From Pedobacter sp. HDW13 (GTDB lineage Bacteria; Bacteroidota; Bacteroidia; Sphingobacteriales; Sphingobacteriaceae): DNA of 64,000 bases. The position numbers and the translations under genes were made by a program. Below are positions 16,994-25,724 of this stretch, in pieces (the stretch's first letter is position 1; each line of letters begins with the position of its first letter). The stretch is from NCBI RefSeq assembly GCF_011303555.1, contig NZ_CP049868.1:5022001-5086000 (forward strand), written 5' to 3'. Below the pieces are notes generated by a model. It saw only the letters and a program-made list of their open reading frames with translations, had not been told where the DNA came from and did no database searches.

Positions 16994-18235
16994 ATGAAGG
17001 GAGAACTTGTTGAAACGCATACCATTTGTAGTAAAGATTTCCTGAACGAATCGCTGATGAAATATTTGGGAGAGATCCCCTGTAATGGCGCCGATTCTTT
17101 TTCGCCGGTACCCGTTGCCGTGGATCAGCAGGAGATTGTCAGGATGGAGAAATTATGTAAGGTTTTAAATAAAGCCTTAATTGCAGTGGTAAATGCTTAT
17201 TTTGATGACGAAAGGATACAAGCCATATATAACTTTGATGAAGGCTTGAACAGTATTTTACGCATTGCAAAAGATCTGCCATACAAGGTTGGAATGTATC
17301 GGCCTGACTTTTTACAGGCTGAAAATGGTGATATCAAAATTTGTGAAATAGGTGCGCGGTACCCGATTAACGGATGGATGATAAGTTATTACCTTAACCG
17401 GATTATTGGAGATACTAAACCTACAACCCCGTCCTTATTAGCGGCAGTTCCGGCACAGCAGGATTTTGTTGAAACCATTTTTAGCCGTTTTAATCCTAGT
17501 GAGCCTGTTGTACTTCTACACGAAAAGGAAAAAGGTACAGAGGTGTTTTACCTGTTCAATGAATTTGGTAAACTCGGTTTGGATTATGTTGATGCAAGCC
17601 CTGCAGAGCTCACTTGTCAAAACGGTGTGGTTATGTTGCATGGTAAACCCGTTAATCAGTTTATATTGGAAATGGACCGGGAAGAATTACGCAATTTCGA
17701 TCCTGAAGTACTGAAGCTGATCATCAGCGAGGCAAATTATTTTAATGATGTGCGCACACTGACCCTGGTTCACGATAAACGGATTCTGGCTGTTTTGTTT
17801 GATGAAGAGATAATGAGCGATTACCTTGCGACAGACGAATACCAGTTTTTACAGACATTTTTAATCCCCACTTTTGCTTTGCATGCACCCCTAAAACGGG
17901 AAGAAATAATGCTTTCGGCAGATAACTGGGTGTTAAAACGAAACAGCGGCGGGCGTGGAATTGATATGTATGTAAAAAATGAATGCGATGCTACGTTCTG
18001 GACAACGGTTGTAACCGAACAATGGCCTGATTATATGGTACAAGCGTATGTAAATCAACGCTGGTTTAAGCATGGTAAAGATTCGAACGAAACTTTGATT
18101 AACCTTGTTGGCATGTTATTGTGTTATAATAACCGGTCTTTTGGTCTAGGTCTGTTCCGTGGTTCGGCCGAGAGCGTGGTGAACGTTCATCAGGGGCGCG
18201 GTGTAATTTTTCCGGCAATGATGTTTCAGTCTTAG
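16994..18235 (+). CDS. circularly permuted ATP-grasp ligase
   Basis: A protein of 413 residues. The segment YRPDFLQAENGDIKICEIGARYPING (about 98-123) carries acidic residues and an Asn/Arg of the type that bind Mg in permuted ATP-grasp enzymes of the glutathionylspermidine-synthase group. The nucleotide-binding half follows later: DNWVLKRNSGGRGIDMYV (about 313-330) with Lys and a Gly-rich loop, then MVQAYVNQRW. It would form an amide (or similar) bond between a carboxylate and an amine, using ATP. It is second in the operon, with 3 bp before it and 2 bp after it. Substrates are unknown; the PaaK-like enzyme in the operon may supply a second activated acid. Confidence 0.68.
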   Translation: MKGELVETHTICSKDFLNESLMKYLGEIPCNGADSFSPVPVAVDQQEIVRMEKLCKVLNKALIAVVNAYFDDERIQAIYNFDEGLNSILRIAKDLPYKVGMYRPDFLQAENGDIKICEIGARYPINGWMISYYLNRIIGDTKPTTPSLLAAVPAQQDFVETIFSRFNPSEPVVLLHEKEKGTEVFYLFNEFGKLGLDYVDASPAELTCQNGVVMLHGKPVNQFILEMDREELRNFDPEVLKLIISEANYFNDVRTLTLVHDKRILAVLFDEEIMSDYLATDEYQFLQTFLIPTFALHAPLKREEIMLSADNWVLKRNSGGRGIDMYVKNECDATFWTTVVTEQWPDYMVQAYVNQRWFKHGKDSNETLINLVGMLLCYNNRSFGLGLFRGSAESVVNVHQGRGVIFPAMMFQS

Positions 18236-18237
18236 GT

Positions 18238-19155
18238 ATGACGCACGCTATTATTATCCCATTATTCAATAAGGCAGATTTTATTGCCAAAACACTTCAT
18301 TCGCTCATCCGGCAAAGCAAACTGCCGGATGAGTTGATTATTGTTGATGACCTCAGTACCGATAACAGCCTGTCGGTTGTTCGCAGTTTTTTGCAGGAAA
18401 ATGAAGCTGCTTTTGGTCATTGCAGCATTCAGTTAATTGAGCTAAGCGAAAACAAAGGTCCTGGAAATGCGCGTAATGTTGGCTTTGCGGCATCAAGTGC
18501 CGAGCTGATTAGTTTTCTGGATGCTGATGATGAATATCATCCGCGCCTGTTGCAGCTCGCAGCCGATGCATTTAGCAGCCATCAGCTCGATTTTATGGTG
18601 CTCAATATTGTTTTTATGCCTGGTGGTGAAATATACCCTGAATTGGAGCTATTAAAAAAATATCTCAAACCTATCGCCAGTGATCTATATCTGATTAATA
18701 ACCCTTTACTTGCTGTTAGCTCACCTCATTTTATTATGGGAGTTGGCAGTAATGTAATTACTAAGAGAAAATGGATCGCCGCCTACCAATACAGTACTGA
18801 AGCGCATTTAAACGAAGGGATTGATTTTTGGTACCGGGTATTAAAAGGGATATTAAGCCATGTACCTGGTAAAATTGCTTTGCAAACAGGTGGCTACCTT
18901 TATGTTAACGAAGTGCCAGGTAGCTTATCTCGTAAAAAATATAGCCATTTTCTGCAAATTGAAGTGCCGCCGGTAATATCGCGCTATAGAAGAAGTGAAG
19001 ATAAGCATGACCGGCTGTTAATGGGTATGATTGGCAGGCGCTGGTATAAACATGCCTTGCAAAATTTACCAACTCATACACAGAAAATACGTTTTGTATG
19101 GCATTACCGTAATTTTATTCCACAATACCTTAGTTATCTACTGCTCAAAAGGTAA
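18238..19155 (+). CDS. family-2 glycosyltransferase
   Basis: A protein of 305 residues with a GT-A fold. Nucleotide-sugar binding is shown by IIPLFNKADFIAKTLHSL and IIVDDLSTDNS, and the metal-binding acid triad by SFLDADDEYHP (about 97-100). There is no membrane segment, so it is cytoplasmic or peripheral. It starts 2 bp after the ATP-grasp gene and sits 9 bp before the adenylating enzyme. This suggests that the operon product is glycosylated, or that the enzyme acts on an odd substrate, rather than that it belongs to the exopolysaccharide locus 2 kb away. Confidence 0.85.
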   Translation: MTHAIIIPLFNKADFIAKTLHSLIRQSKLPDELIIVDDLSTDNSLSVVRSFLQENEAAFGHCSIQLIELSENKGPGNARNVGFAASSAELISFLDADDEYHPRLLQLAADAFSSHQLDFMVLNIVFMPGGEIYPELELLKKYLKPIASDLYLINNPLLAVSSPHFIMGVGSNVITKRKWIAAYQYSTEAHLNEGIDFWYRVLKGILSHVPGKIALQTGGYLYVNEVPGSLSRKKYSHFLQIEVPPVISRYRRSEDKHDRLLMGMIGRRWYKHALQNLPTHTQKIRFVWHYRNFIPQYLSYLLLKR

Positions 19156-19164
19156 AAAGTAAAT

Positions 19165-20334
19165 ATGATTGATACTGTTCTCAATACCTACTATCAGATT
19201 GTACGTGAGTCTGATCTTTTTAAAAACTATTATTCCCCTTATCCGGATTATATTGAAGCTCCACTGGTAGGCAAAAAAGAACTGATAGACCAGTTAAAGC
19301 ATAATTTTGATTTGCATGCTCAAAAGGAAGGAGTTTATCTGGTGCGCTCAGGTGGCTCTACCCAAAAACCATTGGTATTTCCGGTTGATATTGCAGAAAA
19401 CCTGGAACAGCGTGCAGTGCTGGCTACTGCCTTAAAGCAGGCAGGTATATTTGTGCCCAAAACAATTGCACTCAATATGTTCGGCTATATGGATATGTAT
19501 CGTACAGCCGCCATTATGGACGATCTGCTTGAGCGATGCCAAGCCACTACACTGGTGGCGGGCGCAAGTTTGCCTTACCAGGATGCTTACCATATGGCGC
19601 AGAATTTTAGCCCTGATTTGTTGTTGGGTACACCATCCAAGTTGTTTCTTTTTGCCCAGTACCTTAAAAAGCACCAGCTCCGTTTATCGATAAATAACCT
19701 TTTGTTTGGAGGAGAATTTTTGCCGCCATCACACCTGCAGATTTTTAAAGAAATATTTGGAACCAGGCAGTTGTACTCATTATATGGGGCAGCAGAAACA
19801 GGAATATGGGCCTGGTGCGATTATAATCAATCGATACCATTATTTAGGGTAATTGAAGGTTTAATAATAGAAGTAAACCAGCCCGATGCACAAGGATACG
19901 GGATTTTGCTTGTGAGCAACCTGTTTCGTAAGCGGTTTCCGATTTTTAGATATAATACTGGCGATATAGGGCGATGGGTTGAAATTGAGGGCCAATCTTA
20001 TTTGGAGCTTAAGGGGAGAGCGGCTAAATCTTTTATGTTTAACGAGTGTAATTATGAACTCGACGATTTCGCTGTGGTTTTGGCCGGTTTAGAGCGGTAT
20101 CAGATACAGATTATCCCGGAGGAAGGGCATACCACGATCAAGTTTCTGCTTGTAATAGCGCTAAGCAAGGCGGAAGAAGAAAATTTCATTGATCAGAAAA
20201 AACGACAACTTTACGCGGTATTTGGTTATCAGGTAAAAGGCCTGGTCGTTTTAGTAGGTGCAGATCTTCAGCTTTACACCGATGAAACAACAGGTAAAAC
20301 ACCTTTAATTATCGACTATAGAAATCATAGCTAA
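19165..20334 (+). CDS. PaaK-like acyl-adenylating enzyme
   Basis: A protein of 389 residues, close to the size of phenylacetate-CoA ligases (about 430) but shorter. The phosphate-binding loop is RSGGSTQKPLVF, the A5 motif is LYGAAETG, the A7 motif YNTGDIG and the A8 region LKGRAAKSF. It activates a carboxylic acid as acyl-AMP. The acceptor (CoA, a carrier protein or an amine) is not visible, and no carrier protein is encoded nearby. The C-terminal lid domain is compact. It is the last gene of the operon, and the next gene is 264 bp away. Confidence 0.8.
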   Translation: MIDTVLNTYYQIVRESDLFKNYYSPYPDYIEAPLVGKKELIDQLKHNFDLHAQKEGVYLVRSGGSTQKPLVFPVDIAENLEQRAVLATALKQAGIFVPKTIALNMFGYMDMYRTAAIMDDLLERCQATTLVAGASLPYQDAYHMAQNFSPDLLLGTPSKLFLFAQYLKKHQLRLSINNLLFGGEFLPPSHLQIFKEIFGTRQLYSLYGAAETGIWAWCDYNQSIPLFRVIEGLIIEVNQPDAQGYGILLVSNLFRKRFPIFRYNTGDIGRWVEIEGQSYLELKGRAAKSFMFNECNYELDDFAVVLAGLERYQIQIIPEEGHTTIKFLLVIALSKAEEENFIDQKKRQLYAVFGYQVKGLVVLVGADLQLYTDETTGKTPLIIDYRNHS

Positions 20335-20598
20335 AAATCGCTAACTTAAATTTGCGAAAATTTACACTTTTAAAGTAAGCGACCTGGAATCGATTTACTG
20401 GTGGTTATGAGTTATAATACTAAAATTAGTTTCTGCTAAGCGGATAACACAATAAAAATGACTTCGGTCATTTTATTTCTCAGCTGTTAATATGAAATTT
20501 GTTTACAGGCACTCAAGCTAGTTTGCATGTGAATGAGGGGCTGAAGCAAAGCAGTTATTTGTTTCAGGATAAAATGATATCAATTAAAAAGCAATATT

Positions 20599-21042
20599 AT
20601 GTTAGGAGATTTAAATAAGGGGGAAATGATTTCTCTGCTCGAAAGCCAGGTAACAGGCAGGTTAGGCTGTCATAGCGACGGGGAAACTTATGTTGTGCCT
20701 ATCAACTACGTTTACCGCAACAATGCCATTTATGCCCATTCGGGGCCAGGAAAAAAGATAGATATGTTGCGTCGTAATCCACAGGTGTGTTTTCAGGTTG
20801 ATCAGATCAAAGATATTTTTAGCTGGAAGAGTGTGGTGTTATGGGGGACTTTTGAAGAGCTGAACGGAGAGGAGAGACAACAGGCTATGCAGGGGATTAT
20901 ACACCGCATTATGCCGCTAACTTACCGCCCCTCGCAGGAATCTTCACATGGAATTAGTAGTGACGTGCATCAGGAGATCATTGTATATAAGATCAGTATT
21001 AAAGAAGGCACAGGTAGGTTTGAAGAACACGACGAACTGTAG
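20599..21042 (+). CDS. FMN-binding split-barrel protein (pyridoxamine-phosphate-oxidase-like, NimA type)
   Basis: A protein of 147 residues. The order MISLLESQVTGRLGCHSDGE, TYVVPINYVYRNNAIYAHSG, KIDMLRRNPQVCFQVDQI and SVVLWGTFEELNG is that of the small flavin-binding proteins related to nitroimidazole reductase NimA. They use FMN or F420 to reduce small molecules. It is a single gene. Resistance to any drug cannot be claimed from family membership. Confidence 0.87.
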   Translation: MLGDLNKGEMISLLESQVTGRLGCHSDGETYVVPINYVYRNNAIYAHSGPGKKIDMLRRNPQVCFQVDQIKDIFSWKSVVLWGTFEELNGEERQQAMQGIIHRIMPLTYRPSQESSHGISSDVHQEIIVYKISIKEGTGRFEEHDEL

Positions 21043-21122
21043 TGAATATTCTTTTCGGTCGGTCATATACTTTTGGTGAAATTACAAGAGATTTCCAAAA
21101 GTATAACTACATCTGATTAATA

Positions 21123-21323
21123 GACCTGTCTTTCGGGTGCTTGTAGGATAGGTATTCGGGCTATTATATTAAACCTTATTTTAAGAATTGATTCGGTAAA
21201 ACTCCCAAACCAGATTTTGAATTTCAAAACAATGTGTTGAATGCAAATGCATTAACTAACCTGGGGCCTTTTGTAGTGGGATATCCCGGGTTTAATACGA
21301 TGATAATCGGTAAAAAAAAATGA
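21123..21323 (+). pseudogene. decayed coding remnant, family unknown
   Basis: One frame reads as protein-like sequence broken by stops at 21144 and 21189: a piece with RYSGYYIKPYFKN, then FGKTPKPDFEFQNNVLNANA, TNLGPFVVGYPGFNT and MIIGKK up to the stop at 21321. There is no start codon for the whole and no longer frame. The composition (many G, P, aromatic and N residues) resembles the end of an exported or surface protein. It may be the 3' end of a gene removed when the exopolysaccharide locus arrived, or chance. I do not recognise the family. Confidence 0.3.
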
Positions 21324-21354
21324 CGGTTTTTAGGAAAACAACATTCTATTTAAT

Positions 21355-21362
21355 TAGATTTG
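21355..21362 (+). promoter_or_regulatory. possible -7 box of the exopolysaccharide operon
   Basis: TAGATTTG matches TANNTTTG and lies 58 bp before the first gene. The -33 is weak (TTTTTAGG about 21 bp upstream). A small hairpin, CCC(TTTTAATA)GGG, lies between this box and the ATG. The rest of 21043-21419 holds the remnant described above and nothing else that I can support. Confidence 0.4.
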
Positions 21363-21419
21363 AAATGTATCCTAAAAAATACTACCCTTTTAATAGGGGA
21401 ATGTTAAATCCCACAATCA

Positions 21420-22097
21420 ATGACCCGGTTTGTCCTATTCTTTGTTATTATTCTTTTTTCTATTAATGTTGCTAAAGCCCAGGAGAGCTTTATTGGCGAT
21501 ATCAACTACCAGTTATTGGAAAAATATGTTGATCTGGCCCTGAAGAATTATCCGAAGCGAAAAATGTATAAAGCCAGCGAACTCAGCGCAAAGGCAAAAA
21601 TAGGTGTTGCCAAAGCAACCTATCTCGATGCATTTACAGCATCCTATAACTACAGTCCCAATAATGCGGCCAGATACAATACCACTAATCCTTATACCCT
21701 AAACGGGATACAGTTCGGGATCTATTTTAATATTGGTATTTTATTCAGAACACCAGCGCTGGTCCGGCAGGCTAAAGAGGAGCACAACGAGAAATTTTAT
21801 CAGGCTCAGGAATACGATATCCTGCTAAAGTCTGAAGTTAAAAAAACGTATTTTGAATACCTTCGGGAAGGTGCAGATCTGCGGGTTAAAGCACAAACCT
21901 ATATCGACAACAAAGCGGCTAGCGACGGCCTTCGGTATAAATTCGAAAAGGGAGAGGCGAGTTTAGACGATTATACCAAAGCCAAAACCTTAACCTCCTA
22001 TGCTAACTCTGAAAGACTACTTGCAGAGCTTAATCTTTTAAAAGCAAAAGAAGAGCTGGAAGCTCTGATTGGCGAAGAATTGAAAAACGTGAAATAA
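21420..22097 (+). CDS. half-length TolC-like outer-membrane protein
   Basis: A protein of 225 residues with a signal peptide (IILFSINVAKAQ). After it come the long helices and strands of one TolC repeat: YVDLALKNYPKRKMYKASEL, an amphipathic strand region NGIQFGIYFNIGILF, and the coiled-coil helices KSEVKKTYFEYLREGADLRV and SERLLAELNLLKAKEELEAL. Normal TolC monomers (about 430-480) have two such repeats, so this protein is one repeat only and ends naturally in a stop. It is the first gene of the exopolysaccharide operon, 6 bp before the GumC-like gene. No Wza-type channel is seen in the window, so it may form the outer-membrane exit, perhaps as a hexamer. That role is an inference. Confidence 0.78.
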   Translation: MTRFVLFFVIILFSINVAKAQESFIGDINYQLLEKYVDLALKNYPKRKMYKASELSAKAKIGVAKATYLDAFTASYNYSPNNAARYNTTNPYTLNGIQFGIYFNIGILFRTPALVRQAKEEHNEKFYQAQEYDILLKSEVKKTYFEYLREGADLRVKAQTYIDNKAASDGLRYKFEKGEASLDDYTKAKTLTSYANSERLLAELNLLKAKEELEALIGEELKNVK

Positions 22098-22103
22098 GAC
22101 AAA

Positions 22104-24257
22104 ATGAATATACAGAAATCCTTAGATACAGTAAACAGATATAGGTGGATTATCATCACTATATTCATTTTGACAATCATTGCAGGTTTTTTCGTGCTAA
22201 GAAACCTTCCAAAAGATTATAAATCGGAAGCAAAACTTTCAACCGGTTTGCTTGATCCATCAAGGCAGTTAGCGCCCGACCGCGCCAGTTATACAGGACC
22301 TGATATTATAATCAAGCTTAATCAGCAGTTTTCTACCATCATGGACATCATGAGGATGCCCAAAAATATCAGCCTGCTTTCTTACCGGTTGATTTTGCAT
22401 GATCTTAAAGATCAAAAAGGTACGTTCAAGCCATGGAGTGCTGAGGTGAAGGTTTTAACTGATGCACAAAGGCAGGAAGCTATTGGCCTTTTTGAAGAAC
22501 GATTAGGCAAAAAACAAGTACTCACTCCGCTGGATAACGGTAAGATTAAACTCTATCAGATCGTTACTTCAATGGGCTATGATGAGAAGAGCCTCAACAA
22601 AAAACTGGATATTAACCACGAACAGAACAGCGATTTTATTTCGGTGGCTTTTACTTCCAACAATACCCTGCTTTCGGTTTTTGTTGTAAATACCCTCTCA
22701 AACGATTTTATTAATAATTACAGTTTGGAGCAGATCTTGAATAAGAACACAGCTATTGTGGTTTTGGATTCGCTGTTGAAAAAGAAAGAGGCTGTAATGA
22801 ATAACAGGATAAAGCAGGTTAAGGACTATAAGATCCGCAACGGCGTGCTCAACCTGGATAAACAGTCGCAGATTGTTTATCAGCAGATTACCGATAATGA
22901 GAACAAGAGAAACCAGGCCCTGATCGATAAACAGGCTGCGCAGGCTGCATTAAAAAGTGTTAATGAAAAATTGGCAAGCAGAACTAGCGATAAGTACCTT
23001 GGAGCCGAAGTGATTGAGGATAACAGGGCCATTATCAGCATAAAAAATAAAATTCTGGCAGCAGAAGATAACTATTTGCGCAATGGGTATAAACCGGCTG
23101 ATAAAAAAATAGTAGATTCATTACAACTCTTGTTGAGTGCCAGACTGATCCGATCAAACGACCAATACGTAAGCGATCCGCTTATTGCTAAACAAAGTCT
23201 GGTTCAGCGTCGTATTTCGCTGGGGGTAGAGATTGAAAAAGCGACAGCGGGGATAGGTGACATTGATAGGGAACTGGCCAAACTGAATGCAAAATTTACC
23301 GGAATGGTTCCTTTTGATGCGGGGGTTCAAAATTATGAACAAAAAGCCGATGTAGCGACGAGGGAATACCTGGAAATACTGGCGCGGTATAACCAAACGA
23401 GCCTGGATAAGAATATTGGGTTGCGCCTGCAATTGGTACAAGAAGGGATCCCAACACTTCCCGAATCATCAAAAAAACTGATATATATGGCCATGAGCGC
23501 TATTGCCAGTTTAGCAATCTGTTTTTGTACGCTGTTTTTGATATCTGTTTTAGATCGTTCGGTTAATAATGGAGCAGAACTAAAATCGGCCTTAATTGCA
23601 AAGGTTATCAGTGAGTTGGATTACATCAGACCTGATAACGATAATATAGCTAAAATATGGGGAACTCCGCATGCAGAAAGCGAGTACACGGTATTTAAGA
23701 ACCAGCTGAGGACGCTACGTTTTGAGCTCGATAATATGCTTTTTAGTAACAGTCAAAAAGTACTGGGGATAACAGGTGTCGGTTCGGCGTCTGCCCAGGC
23801 ATTTACAGTATTAAATTTAGCATACGCATTTGCGCAGATGAATAAAAAAGTTTTATTGATTGGAAATCAGGAATTTATTCCGGCGCTGCAAAAGCTGAAA
23901 ATACCTGCAGATCAGCCAATAAGAGCAGTACTGCAGGGAGCTGATATTAATGAAAACAAGCCTTTTGCTTTCATCAATAATGACCTGGATGGACAGTCGC
24001 TACTCGAAATAAGAGACAGGGAAGCTCTTTCTGGAATTTTTGGTTCGATCAGCAGTCGTTTCGATTTAACCATTGTTGCACTTGATCCTCTGACCGATGG
24101 TGCTGAGAACCGGGAATGGATCTCTTTTATAACACTATACACCGCAATATTTGTAGCCGGATCAGCATTACATGATAAACAGAAAGCGGCACTTGCCCCG
24201 TTAAATGCTGATGAAAAGTTTGCTGGCTGGATTGTTAGCGGGGTAAAACAAAAATAA
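22104..24257 (+). CDS. GumC/Wzc-like chain-length protein with degenerate kinase domain
   Basis: A protein of 717 residues. Wzz-type TM helices lie at about 15-34 and 452-472, enclosing a long periplasmic coiled coil (about 230-440). The cytoplasmic C-terminal part has the fold of a BY-kinase (QLRTLRFELDNM, then LGITGVGSASAQAFTVLNLA), but the Walker A GxGKS/T is replaced by GVGSASAQA with no Lys. The following Walker A' and B acids are not recognisable, and there is no C-terminal Tyr cluster. It therefore probably cannot phosphorylate itself and may act by binding partners only. It controls polymer length and export across the periplasm. Its neighbours, TolC-half and Wzy, agree. Confidence 0.85.
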   Translation: MNIQKSLDTVNRYRWIIITIFILTIIAGFFVLRNLPKDYKSEAKLSTGLLDPSRQLAPDRASYTGPDIIIKLNQQFSTIMDIMRMPKNISLLSYRLILHDLKDQKGTFKPWSAEVKVLTDAQRQEAIGLFEERLGKKQVLTPLDNGKIKLYQIVTSMGYDEKSLNKKLDINHEQNSDFISVAFTSNNTLLSVFVVNTLSNDFINNYSLEQILNKNTAIVVLDSLLKKKEAVMNNRIKQVKDYKIRNGVLNLDKQSQIVYQQITDNENKRNQALIDKQAAQAALKSVNEKLASRTSDKYLGAEVIEDNRAIISIKNKILAAEDNYLRNGYKPADKKIVDSLQLLLSARLIRSNDQYVSDPLIAKQSLVQRRISLGVEIEKATAGIGDIDRELAKLNAKFTGMVPFDAGVQNYEQKADVATREYLEILARYNQTSLDKNIGLRLQLVQEGIPTLPESSKKLIYMAMSAIASLAICFCTLFLISVLDRSVNNGAELKSALIAKVISELDYIRPDNDNIAKIWGTPHAESEYTVFKNQLRTLRFELDNMLFSNSQKVLGITGVGSASAQAFTVLNLAYAFAQMNKKVLLIGNQEFIPALQKLKIPADQPIRAVLQGADINENKPFAFINNDLDGQSLLEIRDREALSGIFGSISSRFDLTIVALDPLTDGAENREWISFITLYTAIFVAGSALHDKQKAALAPLNADEKFAGWIVSGVKQK

Positions 24258-24266
24258 GCAGCTACT

Positions 24267-25724
24267 ATGCTTAAAAAGTTAAATGAGTACATTTTTGACC
24301 ATAAAAAAAAGATTATATTTTTTATCGTCTCCCTGTGCCTTTCAGTTCTGGTGGCAGCTTCTACCTATTCATTTGGGATTTTGGGACCATTGCTGGTATT
24401 GGCTATCGCCGCATTAGGCACTTTCATAGTTGCCCTATTTCGCAATCCCCGCACAGGATTTTGGGTATATTTAACCTATTGCTTTATCCTGGGTTTTTTG
24501 GTAAAGTCGTTTTTAAATATTCCGGTTGGTCTTGCCCTCGACGGGATATTGGTACTTACCTGGGCCAGCATGCTGGTTAATATGAAGAAATTCAATTGGG
24601 ATAAACTGAAAAATGAGCATGTTGTAATTGCGCTTATTTGGTTTGTTATTAGCTTTTTACAGGTCTTAAATCCGAATGGTGGCAGCCTCGCAGCCTGGTT
24701 TAACGAATTGAGGTTTGCAGCGTTGAGCTGGCTGCTAATAGCACCCTTTGTATTTTTGTTATTTAACAGAATGGTTGATCTGAACAGGTTTATCATCTCA
24801 GTCTTAGGGCTTTCGCTTGTTGCTACGCTATATGGAATGAAACAGCTTTATCTGGGTGTTTCCCCGGGCGAACAGACCTGGTTAAACGCTGGTAATTCAG
24901 GTACACATATTATCAACGGCAAACTCCGCGTATTTTCCATGTATTCGGATGCGGGACAGTTTGGTGCCTCTCAGGCAATTATGGCCGTAGTTGCATTAAC
25001 GTTGGCCGCCGGACCTTTCAGTTTTACAAAAAAAGTAATTTTTGCCCTCTTTGGGGTTGCTTTTCTTTATGGCATGGCTATATCGGGTACCAGAGGTGCT
25101 TTATTTGCACTTGCTGCCGGGCTTTTTTCAGCCCTTTTTTTAAGCAGGAGTTTTAAGGTGTTAATTGTTGGGGTAGTTTGTTGTGCTGCGGGTTTTGGCG
25201 TGTTAAAGTATACCACTATTGGCGATCATATTTTTCAGGTTAACCGCTTAAGGAGTGCATTGAACCCGAAGGATGCTTCATTGGCCGTTAGGCTGGATAA
25301 TCAACATAAACTAAAGAGCCTGCTCGAAGATTTGCCCTTTGGCGCAGGTCTTGGTATGAGCGGTATGAACGGAACGACCTACAATGCCGATAAGCCCATA
25401 GCCAATATACCACCCGATAGTTATTGGGTAAAAGTGTGGGTAATGTACGGTGTAGTAGGATTGCTTATCTGGTTTGCCCTTACCAGTTATATTATTGGCA
25501 AGTGTGGTGGGATTGCCTGGAAAATCCGCGATCCAAAGTTAAGAGTGAAAATGATTGCCCTTACCGCAGGTACTGTGGCCTGTTTTATCTGCAGTTATGG
25601 CAATGAGGTAATGAACGGAATGCCCTCATCAGTAATTTTGTTTATGTCGTGGTCATTTATCTTTATAGCGCCAGGGCTTGATGAACAGCAAATGCAACTA
25701 AAATCGGATGGAACTGATATATAA
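24267..25724 (+). CDS. O-antigen ligase/polymerase-like membrane protein (Wzy family)
   Basis: A protein of 485 residues with about twelve hydrophobic helices. The large periplasmic loop with RVFSMYSDAGQFGASQ and ISGTRGALFALAAG is typical of the Wzy_C/O-antigen ligase superfamily, followed by DNQHKLKSLLEDLPFGAGLG. It would polymerise lipid-linked repeat units at the outer face of the inner membrane. Its 3' end overlaps the following glycosyltransferase gene by 17 bp. Confidence 0.83.
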   Translation: MLKKLNEYIFDHKKKIIFFIVSLCLSVLVAASTYSFGILGPLLVLAIAALGTFIVALFRNPRTGFWVYLTYCFILGFLVKSFLNIPVGLALDGILVLTWASMLVNMKKFNWDKLKNEHVVIALIWFVISFLQVLNPNGGSLAAWFNELRFAALSWLLIAPFVFLLFNRMVDLNRFIISVLGLSLVATLYGMKQLYLGVSPGEQTWLNAGNSGTHIINGKLRVFSMYSDAGQFGASQAIMAVVALTLAAGPFSFTKKVIFALFGVAFLYGMAISGTRGALFALAAGLFSALFLSRSFKVLIVGVVCCAAGFGVLKYTTIGDHIFQVNRLRSALNPKDASLAVRLDNQHKLKSLLEDLPFGAGLGMSGMNGTTYNADKPIANIPPDSYWVKVWVMYGVVGLLIWFALTSYIIGKCGGIAWKIRDPKLRVKMIALTAGTVACFICSYGNEVMNGMPSSVILFMSWSFIFIAPGLDEQQMQLKSDGTDI

